Assembly (NCBI GenBank): GCA_945983195.1
Contig: CAMFSS010000096.1
Location: 1-7,439, forward strand
Source: an uncultured Prevotellaceae bacterium
GTDB lineage: Bacteria; Bacteroidota; Bacteroidia; Bacteroidales; Muribaculaceae
Direction of reading: 5' to 3'
Length of the DNA: 7,439 bases
The translations under genes and the position numbers were made by a program. The notes below the pieces were generated by a model, which worked only from the letters and a program-made list of their open reading frames with translations, made no database searches and was not told where the DNA came from. Shown here one piece after another: positions 6,557-7,439 of this stretch. Numbering within the stretch: the stretch's first letter is position 1; each line of letters begins with the position of its first letter.

Positions 6557-6620
6557 ACACAAACAAGTTCCGAAAAGTGTGGTGTTGATACACTTTTCGG
6601 AACTTGTTTGTGTAAAATGG
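6553..6620. repeat. Palindromic repeat, copy 2 (25-bp perfect stem, 9-nt loop)
   Basis: Arms 6556-6580 and 6590-6614 are fully complementary around the same GGTGTTGAT loop (6581-6589). Positions 6553-6620 match 3786-3853 with one difference (A6557 versus G3790), and that change keeps the base pair (A-T versus G-T). Orientation is the same as copy 1. The repeat sits between converging genes, 11 nt beyond the GNAT stop, and could act as a barrier or terminator for either. No obvious target-site duplication flanks either copy. Confidence 0.92.
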
Positions 6621-6624
6621 TGGG

Positions 6625-7263
6625 TCAATTGCCGGGTTGGGGGAGCTGTCCGGGAAGGACGTGGCGCTCGCGGTAGGGGAAGGTGGCATCGTAGGCAGCA
6701 AAGGCTTCGGGGTCTTCATCGGCTACGAAATAGCCTTGTGGCGGCGTGTAGGAGCCTTCAATGCCGCCGAGGTAGCCTGGAATCAGCTCTTGTGCGAGAA
6801 AGTAGGGCACTTCGCTGTCGCGCGGTTCGGCGTGATAGTGTATCTTCAGCTCAGAGGCAAGACGGAATCCGGCGTGGCGGTAGAAGTCGATGTTGCCTTC
6901 CATGCAAATCACTCCAATACCCATTGCACGTGCCTTGTCGAGTGCATATTGAAGCAATTGCAAGCCGTAGCCCTGACGCTTGAAGTCGGGGTGAATGCTG
7001 ATGGGACCAAAGGTCCACGATGGCAGCACTGTTCCGTCGTCGGCGTGAATTGCGGCTCTTGAGAACATCACGTGACCAATGATGCGGCTGTCGTCATCGG
7101 TAGTCATCACCATCGACAGTTCGGGAATGAAATCAGGATTGGTACGGTAGCGGTGCAGCACATAGTGCTCAGTGCAGCCGGGGCGGTAAACGTCCCAGAA
7201 AGCCTCGCGCGTGAGTTCTTCCACGGCGCGATAGTCGGCGGGTGTTTCGATGCGGATTTTCAT
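6625..7263 (-). CDS. GNAT family N-acetyltransferase (YhbS-like)
   Basis: The 212-aa product carries a GNAT fold: N-terminal 'IRIETPADYRAVEELTREAF' (strand 1 and helix 1), 'IIGHVMFSRAAI' (61-72, strand 4 region), then the acetyl-CoA binding motif A 'GPISIHPDFKRQGYGLQLLQ' (86-105) with the R/QxxGxG/A-type loop RQGYG at 96-100, followed by 'GNIDFYRHAGF' (123-133), typical of the YhbS/COG3153 group. The acceptor substrate is unknown. A C-terminal extension of about 70 residues follows the core. The ATG at 7263 is chosen because a TTG at 7299 would lie upstream of the -7 box, and the ATG yields a standard GNAT N-terminus. It is divergent from whatever lies beyond the right edge and converges with the gene at 5866-6417. 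Confidence 0.92.
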   Translation of the reverse strand: MKIRIETPADYRAVEELTREAFWDVYRPGCTEHYVLHRYRTNPDFIPELSMVMTTDDDSRIIGHVMFSRAAIHADDGTVLPSWTFGPISIHPDFKRQGYGLQLLQYALDKARAMGIGVICMEGNIDFYRHAGFRLASELKIHYHAEPRDSEVPYFLAQELIPGYLGGIEGSYTPPQGYFVADEDPEAFAAYDATFPYRERHVLPGQLPQPGN

Positions 7264-7284
7264 TGTCGTATTTTGTTTTTGCTG

Positions 7285-7292
7285 CAAAGTTA
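7285..7292 (-). promoter_or_regulatory. Bacteroidota -7 box for the GNAT gene
   Basis: Read on the minus strand, TAACTTTG matches TAnnTTTG exactly and ends 21 nt before the ATG at 7263. No good TTTG is found 19-21 nt upstream, so the -33 element is weak or absent. The predicted leader is only about 15-17 nt. Confidence 0.5.
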
Positions 7293-7414
7293 CTGCCAAA
7301 TCACATACTGTCGGTGTAAATATCGGACACAGAAATGAAAAGGTGATGTTTTTTCAGATAATTGCAAAAGCACCACGCACACTGCTTTATCCGATGCTTG
7401 CTATTGGCTGACTC

Positions 7415-7435
7415 GCAAATAATTCGTTTATTTGC
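7415..7435. repeat. Small inverted repeat near the right edge
   Basis: GCAAATAA (7415-7422) and TTATTTGC (7428-7435) are perfect reverse complements around TTCGT. The stem is AT-rich and no clear U-run is visible before the window ends. It may be an operator or a weak terminator for a neighbouring gene outside the window. The remainder of 7293-7414 shows no gene. Confidence 0.4.
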
Positions 7436-7439
7436 ATAA

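Noticed and set aside
3791..6620. CRISPR array or composite transposon formed by the two repeats
   Set aside because: There are only two copies, 2.8 kb apart, with genes between them, no cas or transposase gene and no target-site duplication visible.
7264..7299. TTG start for the GNAT protein
   Set aside because: It overlaps the minus-strand -7 box, and the added residues are not part of a GNAT fold.
6579..7338. Plus-strand open frames opposite the GNAT gene (6579-6983, 6637-7062, 7072-7338)
   Set aside because: They are antisense shadows of a well-supported GNAT protein and show composition-biased translations without domains.

Overview
The window looks like a chromosomal segment of a gut- or oral-type member of the Bacteroidales (Prevotella/Muribaculaceae-like). 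The reasons are: several promoters of the Bacteroidota form (TTTG, about 19-23 nt, TAnnTTTG); A-rich leaders without Shine-Dalgarno sequences; a secreted C10 (streptopain/interpain-type) protease with a C-terminal 'YNLQG...GLYIKNGKKVL' tail; a TPR-transmembrane-AraC regulator; and an AAA_14/DUF4143 ATPase. The species cannot be fixed from this sequence alone.

Layout, left to right. (1) Positions 2-1171: the 3' part of a TPR / single membrane helix / AraC-HTH regulator, plus strand, cut by the left edge. (2) 1172-1345: an intergenic region with three copies of the 10-mer AATGTAACAA (two direct, one inverted), a second interleaved inverted repeat around GTGCAC, and a -7 box without a recognisable -33 box. 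This looks like a regulated promoter for the next gene. (3) 1346-3727: a 793-aa secreted C10 cysteine protease with its Cys/His dyad intact. (4) 3788-3853: a near-perfect 25-bp stem-loop. (5) 3876-3906: a textbook Bacteroidota promoter, followed by an AAA_14/DUF4143 ATPase at 3945-5258. (6) 5259-5865: 607 nt without a credible gene, which hold a promoter, about 320 nt of highly structured sequence and a terminator stem with a U6 tract. I read this as a stand-alone structured RNA. (7) 5866-6417: a small secreted helical protein of unknown function. (8) 6553-6620: a second copy of the 3788-3853 stem-loop, 63 nt identical. (9) 6625-7263, minus strand: a YhbS-like GNAT acetyltransferase that converges on the small secreted protein gene.

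Functional links are modest. The regulator and protease are neighbours in the same direction, separated by an operator-like region, so regulation of the protease by the regulator is plausible but inferred. The two identical palindromes lie in direct orientation 2,767 bp apart and bracket the ATPase, the RNA and the small secreted protein. That bracketed block is the most unusual architecture here, and the structured RNA inside it is the strongest candidate for something not captured by ordinary gene calling.
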